DNA of 64,000 nt from contig NZ_JAFMNX010000004.1 in assembly GCF_018457165.1 (NCBI RefSeq), positions 62,001-126,000 on the forward strand, written 5' to 3'. Position numbers and translations under genes: made by a program. The stretch's first letter is position 1, and each line of letters starts with the position of its first letter. The DNA is from Tianweitania aestuarii. Its GTDB lineage: Bacteria > Pseudomonadota > Alphaproteobacteria > Rhizobiales > Rhizobiaceae. Below, in pieces: positions 1-8,638 of this stretch. The notes beneath the pieces are model-generated. The model was given only the letters and a program-made list of their open reading frames with translations, was not told where the DNA came from and ran no database searches.

Positions 1-567
1 CTTTATTCCGTGCCATGGCCCGGCCAGAGCCTTTATCTGCGCAAGGAAGTCACGGATCCCAAGCAGCTCGAAGGCCTGAACTTCCGCGCCTACAATCTCG
101 CTTCCGAGCGTCTTGCGCAGTTGCTGGGCGCCATTCCGACGCAGGTCGAGGAAACCGACGTGGCGACCGCGTTCTCCACCGGGCGCGTTGAAGCCATGAT
201 CACCTCGCCATCCACGGGCGCGAATGCAAAGGCCTGGGACTTCACATCGAACTTCATCGACGTGCAGGCCTGGCTTCCGCGCAACGTCGTGGTGGTGAAC
301 ACCGAAGCCTTCGAAGCGCTGACGGATGCGGAGCGCAAAGCGCTCACCGACGCTGCAGCTACCGCACAAACGCGCGGGCTCGAAATGTCGAAGGAAGAAA
401 CCGCCGCAAAGATCGCCGAGCTTGAAAAGGGCGGCATGAAGATCTCCAAGCCGAGTGAAGCTTTGTCGGCCAAGCTCAAGGAGGTCGGCGAGACGATGAC
501 CACCGAATGGCAGGCAAAGGCCGGCGATACGGGCAAGGCGATCATCGAAGCCTACCGCAACCGCTAA
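1..567 (+). CDS. TRAP transporter substrate-binding protein DctP (5' part outside window)
   Basis: This is the C-terminal part of a periplasmic TRAP binding protein; the reading frame is open from the first base, so the N-terminus and signal peptide lie outside. The visible part carries typical DctP features: a loop with LNFRAYN, a segment on an E-T-D-V-A-T-A-F-S-T-G-R track that resembles the ligand-loop region, and a lysine- and glutamate-rich C-terminal helix. It would bind an organic acid in the periplasm and deliver it to the DctQ/DctM permease encoded just downstream. The substrate cannot be read from the sequence. A hairpin with a T tract follows the stop codon. Confidence 0.85.
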   Translation, partial: LYSVPWPGQSLYLRKEVTDPKQLEGLNFRAYNLASERLAQLLGAIPTQVEETDVATAFSTGRVEAMITSPSTGANAKAWDFTSNFIDVQAWLPRNVVVVNTEAFEALTDAERKALTDAAATAQTRGLEMSKEETAAKIAELEKGGMKISKPSEALSAKLKEVGETMTTEWQAKAGDTGKAIIEAYRNR

Positions 568-576
568 AACCAGCAC

Positions 577-607
577 GGGTGGGCCGAACAAGCCCACCCT
601 TTTCTTT
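577..607 (+). terminator. Terminator-like attenuator between binding protein and permease genes
   Basis: A perfect 8-bp stem, GGGTGGGC paired with GCCCACCC, with a 7-base loop is followed directly by TTTTCTTT. This has the form of a rho-independent terminator. It lies between dctP and dctQ of what looks like one operon, so it probably acts as a partial terminator that gives more binding protein than permease. Confidence 0.7.
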
Positions 608-627
608 GGTCTCAGGAATATCTCACC

Positions 628-1188
628 ATGCGCAAGGCTCTTGATGCCCTGTACGGAGCAGCCTTGTTTGGCGCCTGCATGTCCATGCTTGTGATCGCGG
701 TGCTCGTGTTCATCCAGGTGCTGGCGCGCGTCGTGGACTGGTTCGTCCAGCTTCTCGGCATGGCCCGCTTCGGCTTCATCATTCCGTCGCTGGCCGAGAT
801 CGGCGGCTTTCTGTTTGTCGCCGCGTCGTTTCTGGCTCTGCCGGCGGCTCTGCGGGCGGCAGGGCATGTGCGCGTGACGCTTGTGCTTCGCTTTCTCAAT
901 CCAGCTGCCGACAAGGCGTTGACCGCCCTGGTGCTGGTTGTCGCGCTCGGGCTGACCGTATTTGCGGCTTGGGCTCTCGGCGTTCAGGCCTCAGCATCGC
1001 TGCAACGCGGTTCGGTGTCCTACGGCATCATCGCCATTCCCCTTTGGCTGCCGCAGGCCGTGATGACGCTCGGCGTCGTGATCTTTGCCGTCGCCATCCT
1101 GGATGAGTTGATCACGCTCCTGAAAGGTCATGAGCCGACTTTCCGCCATGTGGAGCGCACCCGCGAAGCCACGGAAGGAGGCCACTGA
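628..1188 (+). CDS. TRAP transporter small permease (DctQ family)
   Basis: A 186-residue membrane protein with about four hydrophobic segments, the usual size and layout of the small TRAP permease subunit. It pairs with the large permease in the inner membrane and contacts the binding protein. Segments near residues 10-30, 45-75, 90-120 and 135-160 are strongly hydrophobic. It follows the binding protein gene by 60 bases, and its stop sits one base before the start of the large permease gene, so the two are probably translationally coupled. Confidence 0.88.
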   Translation: MRKALDALYGAALFGACMSMLVIAVLVFIQVLARVVDWFVQLLGMARFGFIIPSLAEIGGFLFVAASFLALPAALRAAGHVRVTLVLRFLNPAADKALTALVLVVALGLTVFAAWALGVQASASLQRGSVSYGIIAIPLWLPQAVMTLGVVIFAVAILDELITLLKGHEPTFRHVERTREATEGGH

Positions 1189-1189
1189 C

Positions 1190-2494
1190 ATGGAGATCGG
1201 CCTTCTTTCGCTTGTTCTCGTGGTTGTCTTGTTCGGCCTGCTTCTGGCCGGCCTTTGGGTTGGCTTCGCACTGCTGGCAGTTGGCCTCGTTGCCATGGAA
1301 GTCGCGACCTCGGCGCCGGTCGCATCGGTGTTTGCCCGCCGTGTCTGGGGCTCGATGAACAGCTGGGACTTGACCGCGCTTCCCATGTTCATCTGGATGG
1401 GCGAGCTTCTTTTCCGCTCGCGCCTCTCGTCCGACATGTTTGCGGGGCTGGCGCCCTTCACGCGCCGCCTGCCGGGCCGGCTGCTGCACGTCAACGTCTT
1501 CGGTTGCGCGCTGTTTGCCTGCGTGTCCGGCTCTTCCGCCGCGACCACCGCTACGGTGGGGCGCATGTCGCTGCCCGAACTCAAGCGGCGCGGCTATGAT
1601 CCGAGCATGGCGATGGGCACGCTGGCCGGGTCAGGGACGTTCGGCTTTCTCATTCCGCCGTCGATCATCATGATCGTTTATGGCGCGGCAACCGAACAAA
1701 GCATTTCGCGCCTGTTTCTGGCAGGCATCGGCCCCGGCCTTTTGCTGGCGGTGCTGTTCTGCTCCTACATCGCTATCTGGGCCACGCTCAACAAGAAGCG
1801 CATGCCGCCGGCCGAACCTGCGCCGACATGGGGCGAGCGCTTCGCGGCCTTGCGCCTGCTTGCGCCGACCCTGCTTCTGATCGTGGCCGTTATCGGATCG
1901 ATCTATGCCGGCTTTGCGTCACCAACGGAAGCCGCCGTGATCGGCGTCGCCGGCGCCTTGGCGATCGCGGGGATCAGCGGCGGGCTCGATCGTCAGGGCT
2001 TCGTCGCGTCCTTGACGGGTGCTGCGATCACCAGCTGCATGATCGCCTTCATTCTTGCCGGCGCATCCTTCCTGACCGTTGCCATGGGTTTTACCGGAAT
2101 CCCCCGCATTCTGGCTGCCTGGATCGGTGAGCAGGGCTTTTCGCAATATGCGCTTCTGGCCGTGCTCATGGTGTTCTTCATCGTCATTGGCTGCTTCCTG
2201 GACGGCATTTCCATCGTGGTTCTCACCACATCGGTGATCCTGCCCATGGTGCTGGCTGCCGGTATCGATCCCATCTGGTTCGGTATCTTCCTGGTGCTTG
2301 CCGTCGAGATGAGCCAGATCACGCCGCCGGTCGGCTTCAACCTGTTCGTGATCCAGTCGATCACCGGCCGCAACATCTTCGAGATCGCCTGGTTCGCGCT
2401 GCCGTTTTTCCTGCTCATGGTGCTGGCAACGACCATCCTCACGCTCTTTCCGCAAATCGCCTTGTGGCTGCCGAACACGATGATGAGCAATTAG
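1190..2494 (+). CDS. TRAP transporter large permease (DctM family)
   Basis: A 434-residue multi-spanning permease that would carry out sodium-driven substrate transport. Family signs include the S-G-S-S-A-A-T-T-A-T-V-G segment near residue 130, the G-T-F-G-F-L-I-P-P-S-I motif near 165 and the Q-I-T-P-P-V-G-F-N motif near 380. The frame is open further upstream, but ATG at 1190 is preferred: it follows GGAAGGAG and starts just after the dctQ stop. Substrate unknown. Confidence 0.9.
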   Translation: MEIGLLSLVLVVVLFGLLLAGLWVGFALLAVGLVAMEVATSAPVASVFARRVWGSMNSWDLTALPMFIWMGELLFRSRLSSDMFAGLAPFTRRLPGRLLHVNVFGCALFACVSGSSAATTATVGRMSLPELKRRGYDPSMAMGTLAGSGTFGFLIPPSIIMIVYGAATEQSISRLFLAGIGPGLLLAVLFCSYIAIWATLNKKRMPPAEPAPTWGERFAALRLLAPTLLLIVAVIGSIYAGFASPTEAAVIGVAGALAIAGISGGLDRQGFVASLTGAAITSCMIAFILAGASFLTVAMGFTGIPRILAAWIGEQGFSQYALLAVLMVFFIVIGCFLDGISIVVLTTSVILPMVLAAGIDPIWFGIFLVLAVEMSQITPPVGFNLFVIQSITGRNIFEIAWFALPFFLLMVLATTILTLFPQIALWLPNTMMSN

Positions 2495-2507
2495 CACCGG
2501 TCTGACC

Positions 2508-3443
2508 ATGCGCCTTTTCGCGTGGCTGTCGCGCAACGGGCGGCTGATGCTGCTCGGCGGCTTGGGCGCAGGCATTGCCTCGCCCGAGCTTGCAACCGCC
2601 TTGCGCCCTGCCATCGCGCCGATGATCCTGGCGCTTCTGTTTCTCGCCGTGCTTCGACTGGGGCCGGAGGGGGTGCGCAGTGGCTTGAAGGGGCTGCATC
2701 GCGCAGCTTGCCTCGCCTTGCTGCTGCAGCTTGTCCTACCGCTCGGGGCGATCGCGATCTTTGCAGGCCTCGGGGTGTTGCAGCACCCGCTCGCGATCGG
2801 CGTGGTTCTGGCCTTGGCCGCATCGCCCATCACCGGCAGCGCAAACATCACCATCATGGCGGGTGGCGATCCCGCACCGGCGCTGCGCCAGATGGTGATC
2901 GGAACAGCCTTGCTGCCGTTGACCGCGATTCCCGTCTTCCTGATGGTTCCGCCCTTCGGCAGTCCTGTTGCCGTCACCCTGGCTGCAACGCGGCTGCTGC
3001 TGTTGATCCTGCTGGTGGGCGGCGTCGCGCTTGCTTTGCGACAAAGGCGGATTGTCAAGGCAAGCACGAGCGCGTTTCAGGTCATGGACGGCCTTGCCGC
3101 CGTGCTGCTTTCCCTGGTGGTGGTTGGCCTGATGTCTGCCGTTGGACCTGCCTTGCTCGGAGACTGGCCAAGCTTTGCGAAGGCGCTTGGCGCAGCGTTC
3201 GCGTTGAACTTTCCGCTGCAGATCCTTGCCGCAACGATCACCGCACGCCGCGATCCGACGAGCGCGCCGGCCATCGGCATTGTGGCCGGTAACCGCAATA
3301 TCGGCCTGTTCCTGAGCGTGCTACCCGCCGCAACGGCGAATGATCTGCTCCTGTTCATCGGCTGCTTTCAAATCCCGATGTATCTGACGCCGTTTCTTTT
3401 GACCCGTTGGTATCGCAAGCTGGCGAGCCGCGATCTGAGCTGA
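2508..3443 (+). CDS. Multi-spanning membrane protein, bile acid:sodium symporter-like
   Basis: A 311-residue, very hydrophobic protein with about ten predicted membrane segments. Size and layout (two similar halves, a polar P-I-T-G-S-A-N stretch near residue 107 and a second conserved polar stretch A-G-N-R-N-I-G near 263) fit the bile acid:sodium symporter / BASS-like carrier superfamily. It starts 13 bases after the TRAP large permease and is probably co-transcribed with it. It could export or take up an organic anion related to the TRAP substrate; that is inference. The family call is based on general resemblance only, so a generic membrane protein is the safe reading. Confidence 0.6.
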   Translation: MRLFAWLSRNGRLMLLGGLGAGIASPELATALRPAIAPMILALLFLAVLRLGPEGVRSGLKGLHRAACLALLLQLVLPLGAIAIFAGLGVLQHPLAIGVVLALAASPITGSANITIMAGGDPAPALRQMVIGTALLPLTAIPVFLMVPPFGSPVAVTLAATRLLLLILLVGGVALALRQRRIVKASTSAFQVMDGLAAVLLSLVVVGLMSAVGPALLGDWPSFAKALGAAFALNFPLQILAATITARRDPTSAPAIGIVAGNRNIGLFLSVLPAATANDLLLFIGCFQIPMYLTPFLLTRWYRKLASRDLS

Positions 3444-3458
3444 CAGGCGCAAAGTCTC

Positions 3459-4178
3459 CTACAAACCCAACGCAGTCTGCGCCCTTGTTGAAACACCATC
3501 TTCTCCAGTCACCTTACGGGCTGCCTGGCGATAGCTGACGATCAGGTCGTTGAACTTGCCGCCTTGAATGGCGATATGGGCGCGCATTTCGATTGCAGCA
3601 GCCTGCGCGTCGCCCTTGGCTAGCGCATCGATGATGCGGCCATGTTCGGCAAAAGAATGCGCCAGACGTCCGCGATTGTTCAGTTGCAGCCGCCGGAATG
3701 GTTTCAACCGCCGATGAAGCCGCGTTGCTTCGCCTTCGAGGAAGCGGTTGCCCGAGGCCTGGTAGATCAGGGCGTGGAATCGCTCGTTGGCGCGGTAATA
3801 GTGGCTGACATCGCCGCTATCCACCGCCTGCTTGCAGTCAACCATGGTCTTGTCGAGATCGGCCAGAAGGGGCTGCGTCACGCGTCCGGCTGCGAGCCGG
3901 CAACAAAAGGCTTCCAGCTCGGCCATGACCTCGAACATCTCGAACACTTCTTCCAAAGCGGGATAGCGCACAAAGGCGCCCCGCCGTGGTTCGAGGACCA
4001 GCAGACCGGACGCCGCCAGCGCCTGGAAGGCTTCGCGAAGTGGTGTGCGTGACACGTCGAAATGCTGGGACAGCTTGATCTCGTCGAGCCGCTCGCCTTG
4101 AGCGAACGATCCTTCGACGATCATCTGTTCCAGCTTCTCACGAACCAGATCTGAGCGGCTCACCATGGCTGCTTCCAA
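3459..4178 (-). CDS. matR: GntR-family (FCD) transcriptional regulator of malonate genes, MatR-like
   Basis: A 239-residue regulator with an N-terminal winged helix (F-D-V-S-R-T-P-L-R-E-A-F recognition helix near residues 40-51, then R-G-A-F-V wing) and a C-terminal all-helical FCD ligand domain from about residue 80. It is divergent from a matPQMAB operon, the arrangement of MatR in rhizobia, where malonate relieves repression. A second ATG at 4166 is an equally possible start. A near-palindrome resembling the known MatR operator lies in the intergenic region 26 bases beyond its start. It converges with the preceding membrane protein gene with only 15 bases between, and no terminator is visible there. 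Confidence 0.85.
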   Translation of the reverse strand: MEAAMVSRSDLVREKLEQMIVEGSFAQGERLDEIKLSQHFDVSRTPLREAFQALAASGLLVLEPRRGAFVRYPALEEVFEMFEVMAELEAFCCRLAAGRVTQPLLADLDKTMVDCKQAVDSGDVSHYYRANERFHALIYQASGNRFLEGEATRLHRRLKPFRRLQLNNRGRLAHSFAEHGRIIDALAKGDAQAAAIEMRAHIAIQGGKFNDLIVSYRQAARKVTGEDGVSTRAQTALGL

Positions 4179-4202
4179 AGTCCAAACACGACGCTACTGC
4201 AT

Positions 4203-4240
4203 TCTTGCATACAAGCGGCTTGACTTAAAATACAAGACTG
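4203..4240. promoter_or_regulatory. Candidate MatR operator and mat promoter region
   Basis: CTTGCATACAAG at 4204-4215 is an inverted repeat (TTGnATnCAA core). It resembles the MatR operator described in Rhizobium, which I recall as TCTTGTATACACGA. A second half site, ATACAAG, follows at 4230-4236. TTGACT at 4220-4225 could be a -35 element for matP; no strong -10 is evident. The site lies between the divergent matR and matP genes, so one operator could control both. Confidence 0.65.
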
Positions 4241-4323
4241 TTCAGGTTCGCTGTGCGGTGGAGTTGGGAGGCTTCACCGCCTGGGGCAGCGCCGCTCCAC
4301 CAATGGTTCTGGGAGGAACACCT

Positions 4324-5301
4324 ATGTTGAAGCATCTTCTTGCCACCGCTGTTTTCTCGTTTGCCGCCTTCACGGCGCAAGCGACCGAGTTGCGCTTGTC
4401 GCATCAGTTTGCGCCCAACGACGTTCGCCACAAGGTCGCGCAGATGGTTGCCGACGATGTCGCCGCAGCCGATGTCGACCTGTCGATCCGCATCTTTCCA
4501 TCGTCCTCGCTGTTCAAGGCCAACGAGCAGTATCAGCCCTTGTCGCGCGGGCAGCTGGACATGACGGTTCTGCCGCTGTCTTACGCCGGTGGACAGCGTC
4601 CGGAATACAACCTCACCTTGATGCCGGGCCTGATCAAGGATCACGACCACGCCGCACGCATGAACAACAGCCCCTTCATGAAGGCGCTGGAAGACATCAT
4701 GGCCGAAGATGATGTCATGGTTCTCGTGCACGGCTACCTCGCCGGCGGCTTTGCTTCGAAGGGCAAGTGCATCACCAAGCCCGAGGATGTGAAGGGCATG
4801 ACCGTGCGCGCGGCCGGCAAGGCCTTCGAGCAGATGCTGGAAGGGGCAGGGGCCTCGATCTCGTCCATGCCGTCTTCGGAAGCCTATAGCGGCATGCAGC
4901 AGGGCATTCTGGATGCGATGAACACCTCATCCTCATCCTTCGTGTCTTACCGGCTTTACGAGCAGGTCAAATGCTACACACCCGCCGGCGATGTCGCGCT
5001 TTGGTTCATGTACCAGCCGATGCTCATCAACAAATCGACCTTCGATGACCTGACGCCGGAGCAGCAGCAGGCGCTCCGCACCGCTTCGGAAAAGGCGCAG
5101 GCCTTCTATCTCGAGGAAGCCAAGAAGGAAGATGCTGCTTCGAGGGAAGTGTTCGAAAAGGCAGGCGTGGAAATCGCCAAGATGACGCCGGAGGATTTCG
5201 ACACCTGGCGCGCGCTTGCCAAAGACACGTCCTACAAGGCCTTCGTGGAAGAAGTTCCGGATGGCCAGAAGCTGCTCGACCTCGCCTTCGAGGTGAAGTG
5301 A
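4324..5301 (+). CDS. matP: TRAP substrate-binding protein, probably malonate-specific (MatP)
   Basis: A 325-residue periplasmic binding protein with a clear Sec signal peptide (M-L-K-H-L-L then hydrophobic core, cleavage after A-Q-A near residue 22). The DctP fold is shown by L-R-L-S-H-Q-F-A-P at the mature N-terminus, and V-R-A-A-G-K near residue 161 contains the arginine that usually binds the carboxylate. The frame is open upstream, but ATG 4324 is chosen because it follows GGGAGGAAC and begins the signal peptide. Its place ahead of matQ-matM-matA-matB indicates malonate as the ligand, as in Sinorhizobium meliloti matPQMAB. Confidence 0.85.
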   Translation: MLKHLLATAVFSFAAFTAQATELRLSHQFAPNDVRHKVAQMVADDVAAADVDLSIRIFPSSSLFKANEQYQPLSRGQLDMTVLPLSYAGGQRPEYNLTLMPGLIKDHDHAARMNNSPFMKALEDIMAEDDVMVLVHGYLAGGFASKGKCITKPEDVKGMTVRAAGKAFEQMLEGAGASISSMPSSEAYSGMQQGILDAMNTSSSSFVSYRLYEQVKCYTPAGDVALWFMYQPMLINKSTFDDLTPEQQQALRTASEKAQAFYLEEAKKEDAASREVFEKAGVEIAKMTPEDFDTWRALAKDTSYKAFVEEVPDGQKLLDLAFEVK

Positions 5302-5320
5302 AGCAGGCGAGAAACGGCAG

Positions 5321-5342
5321 CCGTCGCTTCTTGAAGCGGCGG
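5321..5342 (+). other. Hairpin between matP and matQ
   Basis: CCGTCGCTTC and GAAGCGGCGG pair over ten positions with one G-U wobble and a two-base loop. No T tract follows, so it is not a classical terminator. It could protect the matP 3' end from exonucleases and raise binding-protein levels relative to the permease, matching the hairpin in the first TRAP operon by position. Confidence 0.4.
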
Positions 5343-5418
5343 TTCGCTCCTCGCGGTTCAACCCGGCTGGGGGCGCCCTCAGCGCACCAGGCCTTCAATC
5401 CCCTTCAGGATCTCATTC

Positions 5419-5976
5419 ATGGCTGAATTGTCTTTCAGCGAACGCGAAACCGTCGGCACGGTTCATCAGCCACGCGTGTTGCGCCTGATCGGAGCGGTGT
5501 CCACGCTTTGCGGCTGGATCGCCGCCGGGCTGATCATCGCTTCCATCTTCGTGACATGCCACATGATCTTCGTGCGCTTTGTTCTCGGCCAATCCACGAT
5601 CTGGCAGACCGAAGCCGTGATCTACATGATGATCGCGGCCACCACGATCGGGCTGGCTTACGTGCAAAAGCTGCGCGGCCACGTGAATGTGGATCTCGTT
5701 CCGCTGATGCTGCCCTATCGGGTCCGGCGGATCCTGGCTTACCTCGTGCTGATCCTCACCGTGATCGTGGTTGGCGTGATCGCCTGGTATGCCGGACATA
5801 CCTGGTTCGAGACCTTTGATCGCAACTGGAAGTCGAGCACCGTATGGGGTGTGCGCTTGTGGATCCCGTGGCTCGCGGTGCCCGTCGGCTTTGCGCTCTA
5901 TCTTCTGCAACTGTTGGCAGACATAGCCGCGCTTTACCTGCGCATCGATGAGCCATTCGGAAAAGGGCGCGAGTAA
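5419..5976 (+). CDS. matQ: TRAP transporter small permease (MatQ)
   Basis: A 185-residue protein with four hydrophobic segments (about residues 30-50, 65-85, 105-125, 145-170), typical of DctQ. It forms the inner-membrane complex with the large permease encoded directly downstream. The stop codon overlaps the matM start (TAATG), so translation is probably coupled. The malonate assignment comes from the downstream malonyl-CoA genes. Confidence 0.85.
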   Translation: MAELSFSERETVGTVHQPRVLRLIGAVSTLCGWIAAGLIIASIFVTCHMIFVRFVLGQSTIWQTEAVIYMMIAATTIGLAYVQKLRGHVNVDLVPLMLPYRVRRILAYLVLILTVIVVGVIAWYAGHTWFETFDRNWKSSTVWGVRLWIPWLAVPVGFALYLLQLLADIAALYLRIDEPFGKGRE

Positions 5977-7292
5977 TGGATCCGTTGACACTCGGCCTGC
6001 TGGTTGCGTTTCTGACCATCCTGATCCTGTTTTCCGGCGCGTCGGTCGCCGTTGGTCTTCTGATCGTCGCGGCCTTCTTTCTTCTGGTGTTCGACGGCAC
6101 GCGCTCCCTTCAGATGCTGCCGGAAGTCTATTTCGCCGATCTGAACAGCTTCACCGTTCTGTCGATCCCCATGTTCATCATCATGGGTGCATCCATCGCG
6201 TCGACTCGCGCCGGCGCGGATCTGTTTGAAGCCATCGAACGCTGGATGACGCGCGTGCCCGGCGGGTTGGTGGTGTCCAATCTCGGTGCATGCGCCTTGT
6301 TCTCGGCCATGTCCGGCTCGAGCCCCGCGACTTGCGCGGCAATCGGCAAGATGGGCATTCCGGAAATGCGCAAGCGCGGTTATTCGGATGAAGTGGCCGC
6401 CGGGTCGATTGCAGCCGGCGGAACGCTTGGGATCTTGATCCCGCCGTCGGTGACGATGATCGTGTACGGGATCGCGACCGAAACCTCGATCGGCCGCCTG
6501 TTCCTGGCCGGCGTCGTTCCAGGCTTCCTGCTGGTTGCCTTGTTCATGCTGTGGTCGATCTACAGCACCTGGCGCTCTGGTGCGATGCATCTCCTGTCGC
6601 CGCGCCGGTATTCCCTGCGTGAACGGCTCGAAGTTCTGCCGCGCGTCATACCGTTCCTGATCGTCATTCTCGGCGTGCTTTATGCAATGTATGGCGGGGT
6701 CGCGACGCCCTCGGAAACGGCGGCGGTGGGCGCGCTTTTGTGCCTCGTCATGGCCATTGCGATCTACCGCATGTGGCGGGCAAAGGACCTGTGGGCGATC
6801 CTGCGGGATTCCACCCGCGAATCCGTGATGATCCTCTTCATCATGGCTGCCGCCGGCGTGTTCGCCTACATGATGTCGTCACTGTTCATCACGCAATCCA
6901 TTGCCGAATGGATCTCCCAGCTCGAGGTGAACCGCTGGGTCTTGATGGCCATCATCAATGTGTTCCTGCTCGTGGCCGGCTTCTTCCTGCCGCCCGTCGC
7001 GGTGATCCTGATGACCGCGCCCATTCTTCTGCCGATCCTGACGGCGGCGCAGTTCGATCCGTACTGGTTCGCCGTGATCCTGACGATCAACCTGGAAGTC
7101 GGCCTGATCACGCCGCCGGTGGGGCTCAACCTCTACGTCATCAACTCCATCGCGCCGGATATTTCGCTGAAAACCATCCTACGCGGATCGATGCCCTATG
7201 TGCTGTGCATGTTTGCAGCAATCCTCATCCTTTGCTTCGTGCCCCAGATCGCAACCTGGCTGCCCGACCTGATCATGGGACCGGCGATATGA
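5976..7292 (+). CDS. matM: TRAP transporter large permease (MatM)
   Basis: A 438-residue DctM-family permease. Recognisable motifs are S-G-S-S-P-A-T-C-A-A-I-G near residue 113, G-T-L-G-I-L-I-P-P-S-V near 150 and L-I-T-P-P-V-G-L-N near 375. It would carry malonate across the inner membrane with sodium. The start overlaps the matQ stop (TAATG) and the stop overlaps the matA start (ATGA), so matQ, matM and matA form a coupled unit. Confidence 0.9.
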   Translation: MDPLTLGLLVAFLTILILFSGASVAVGLLIVAAFFLLVFDGTRSLQMLPEVYFADLNSFTVLSIPMFIIMGASIASTRAGADLFEAIERWMTRVPGGLVVSNLGACALFSAMSGSSPATCAAIGKMGIPEMRKRGYSDEVAAGSIAAGGTLGILIPPSVTMIVYGIATETSIGRLFLAGVVPGFLLVALFMLWSIYSTWRSGAMHLLSPRRYSLRERLEVLPRVIPFLIVILGVLYAMYGGVATPSETAAVGALLCLVMAIAIYRMWRAKDLWAILRDSTRESVMILFIMAAAGVFAYMMSSLFITQSIAEWISQLEVNRWVLMAIINVFLLVAGFFLPPVAVILMTAPILLPILTAAQFDPYWFAVILTINLEVGLITPPVGLNLYVINSIAPDISLKTILRGSMPYVLCMFAAILILCFVPQIATWLPDLIMGPAI

Positions 7293-8638
7293 ACGGAGCT
7301 CCGACCACCAAGGCTGGAAGCGTGAAGTCGTCGAGCTTTTTTGCCGACTTCATTAACACTTTGCTCGAGCGCACGCCGTGGATGGACACGTCGACGGCCG
7401 GTAAGCCGACCACTGAGATGTGCGAAGCGCTGTTTACCGGACGCGGCGAAATCTCGGGCATCCGGACGGCCAGCACGATCCTGGCGCGCTACGAACAGAT
7501 GGATCCGAGCGAGCAGGCGGATTTCTTCCAGTATCTCACCGAGAAACTCGATGTGGATGCGCAGGCCGTTCAAAGCGCGGCCAAGGCCTATGCCGATCAT
7601 CCCGACGGACAGCGCCTCGAAGCGCTCTACCGCGTGGCCGAACCCCGCCGGCAGGAGCTTCTTCGCCGCCTCAATCAGGCGCCTGGCGCAACCGGGCGTC
7701 TGGTCAGAATGCGGCTCGACCTGCTCAATCTGATGAAAGCCCATCCGCAATTTGCCCGTGCGGATCTCGACTTCGTGCATCTGTTCAAGTCGTGGTTCAA
7801 CCGCGGCTTCCTTGTGTTGCGGCACATTGATTGGCGCACGCCGGCCAATATTCTCGAAAAGATCATCGAATACGAAGCGGTTCACGCCATCAACAGCTGG
7901 GACGAGCTACGACGCCGGTTGCTGCCGCCTGACAGGCGCTGCTTCGCCTTCTTCCATCCGGCCATGCCTGACGAGCCGTTGATCTTCGTGGAAGTCGCGC
8001 TGGTGAACGGCATTCCAGGCTCAATCCAGTCGCTTTTGGCCGAAACGCGTCCGCATCTCGATCCCAACAAAGCCGACACAGCTGTGTTCTACTCGATCTC
8101 GAATTGCCAGGAGGGCCTGCGCGGCATCTCCTTCGGCAACTCGCTGATCAAGCAGGTGGTCGAGGAACTCAGCTCCGAACTGCCCCACCTCAAGAACTTC
8201 GTGACGCTGTCACCCATTCCAGGGCTGGCGCGCTGGATGGAACAGCGCAGCCAGGATGGGGACGAGCTCGCCGCGCGTGTGCTTGCGGCTTCGCGCGACA
8301 AGCCCGAAAAGCTAGAACCCCTTCGCATCGAGCTTCGTCAACTGGCGGCGCATTACCTCGTGGACCAGAAACGTGACGACGGCCTGCCGCTGGATGCCGT
8401 GGCGCGGTTTCACCTCGGCAACGGCGCTCTAGTGCATGAGGTGCACGCAATGGCCGACAGTTCGCCCAATGGCATGCGCCAGTCCTGCGGCGCGATGGTG
8501 AACTATCTTTATGATCTGCGTACGGTGGAACAGAACCACGAAGAGTTCTTGATGGGCCGCACGGTGGCAAGCTCGCGCGATATCAAGGCCTTGGCACGCA
8601 GCGCATCCGCGGCAAAGGGAAAGAAGACAAATGCCTAA
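7289..8638 (+). CDS. matA: Malonyl-CoA decarboxylase (MatA)
   Basis: A 449-residue cytoplasmic enzyme that converts malonyl-CoA to acetyl-CoA and CO2. The N-terminal helical domain is followed by the catalytic domain with T-L-S-P-I-P-G (Ser308) and R-F-H-L-G-N-G-A (His375), which match the serine and histidine of the family's active site. ATG 7289 overlaps the matM stop (ATGA), and the longer open frame upstream is only a shadow of matM. The gene overlaps matB by 8 bases. Together with MatB it completes malonate conversion to acetyl-CoA. Confidence 0.93.
   Translation: MNGAPTTKAGSVKSSSFFADFINTLLERTPWMDTSTAGKPTTEMCEALFTGRGEISGIRTASTILARYEQMDPSEQADFFQYLTEKLDVDAQAVQSAAKAYADHPDGQRLEALYRVAEPRRQELLRRLNQAPGATGRLVRMRLDLLNLMKAHPQFARADLDFVHLFKSWFNRGFLVLRHIDWRTPANILEKIIEYEAVHAINSWDELRRRLLPPDRRCFAFFHPAMPDEPLIFVEVALVNGIPGSIQSLLAETRPHLDPNKADTAVFYSISNCQEGLRGISFGNSLIKQVVEELSSELPHLKNFVTLSPIPGLARWMEQRSQDGDELAARVLAASRDKPEKLEPLRIELRQLAAHYLVDQKRDDGLPLDAVARFHLGNGALVHEVHAMADSSPNGMRQSCGAMVNYLYDLRTVEQNHEEFLMGRTVASSRDIKALARSASAAKGKKTNA

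Noticed and set aside
6740-7288. A 5' extension of the malonyl-CoA decarboxylase gene by about 180 codons
   Set aside because: This part is a shadow of the TRAP large permease gene in another frame. The ATGA overlap at 7289 and the length of the family support the shorter form.
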